Of a stretch of DNA of 22,215 bases, positions 22,203-22,215 are shown one piece after another. The notes under the pieces were generated by a model. The model was not told where the DNA came from and ran no database searches. It saw nothing but the letters and a program-made list of their open reading frames with translations. This stretch comes from Collinsella sp. (lineage in GTDB: Bacteria > Actinomycetota > Coriobacteriia > Coriobacteriales > Coriobacteriaceae). The position numbers and the translations under genes were made by a program. Positions within the stretch are counted from its first letter, which is position 1; the number at the start of each line of letters is the position of its first letter. The stretch is from assembly GCA_014871665.1 (NCBI GenBank), contig WGSL01000029.1, positions 1-22,215 on the forward strand, in the 5' to 3' direction.

Positions 22203-22215
22203 ATGGATCTACACG
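22203..22215 (+). CDS. mreD: Start of probable mreD (partial)
   Basis: ATG 22203 lies 11 bases after the mreC stop, with AGGGGG at 7-base spacing. Only four codons (MDLH) are in the window, so the identity rests on the usual mreB-mreC-mreD order. Confidence 0.5.

Overview
The window looks like a chromosomal segment of a high-GC Gram-positive, most likely a Coriobacteriia member close to Collinsella. That placement is inference. It rests on the GC-rich coding style, frequent GTG and TTG starts with clear Shine-Dalgarno sites, encoded tRNA CCA ends, and the gene repertoire (rhamnose/glycan export, an aroE-aroK fusion, mreBC). No rRNA, CRISPR array, intact insertion sequence or phage gene was seen.

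Layout. (1) 1-3134 is a cell-surface glycan locus: the 3' end of an rmlD-type dTDP-4-dehydrorhamnose reductase, a convergent membrane-anchored family 2 glycosyltransferase, and a divergent two-gene ABC polysaccharide exporter. (2) 3187-5110 starts at a tRNA-Arg(TCT) and looks like a small accessory island. It holds a decayed acyltransferase-3 gene and a translationally coupled pair: a DUF4869-like protein and a P-loop ATPase with a possible TOPRIM-like C-terminal half. The pair has its own promoter and a visibly lower GC content. This is the best candidate for an undescribed system. (3) 5156-13719 is a long minus-strand aromatic amino acid operon. In transcription order it is aroF (DAHP synthase), tyrA, aroB, aroA, aroC, pheA, aroE-aroK fusion, aroQ. 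Together these carry carbon from PEP plus erythrose-4-phosphate to chorismate and on to the prephenate-derived Tyr and Phe precursors. A terminator-like hairpin sits in the leader, and two palindromic repeat elements interrupt the operon. (4) 13924-14000 is tRNA-Arg(CCG) with a good promoter and a terminator. (5) 14077-16800 is a CtpE-like P-type ATPase with a long basic tail. (6) 16904-22215 runs toward the cell-shape locus: a zinc-ribbon single-pass membrane protein, a cyclophilin, a TPR single-pass membrane protein, mreB, mreC and the first codons of probable mreD.

Working logic: the left side builds and exports a surface polymer, the centre makes aromatic precursors, and the right side organises the elongation machinery of the cell wall. 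The tRNA-flanked island appears foreign to all three.
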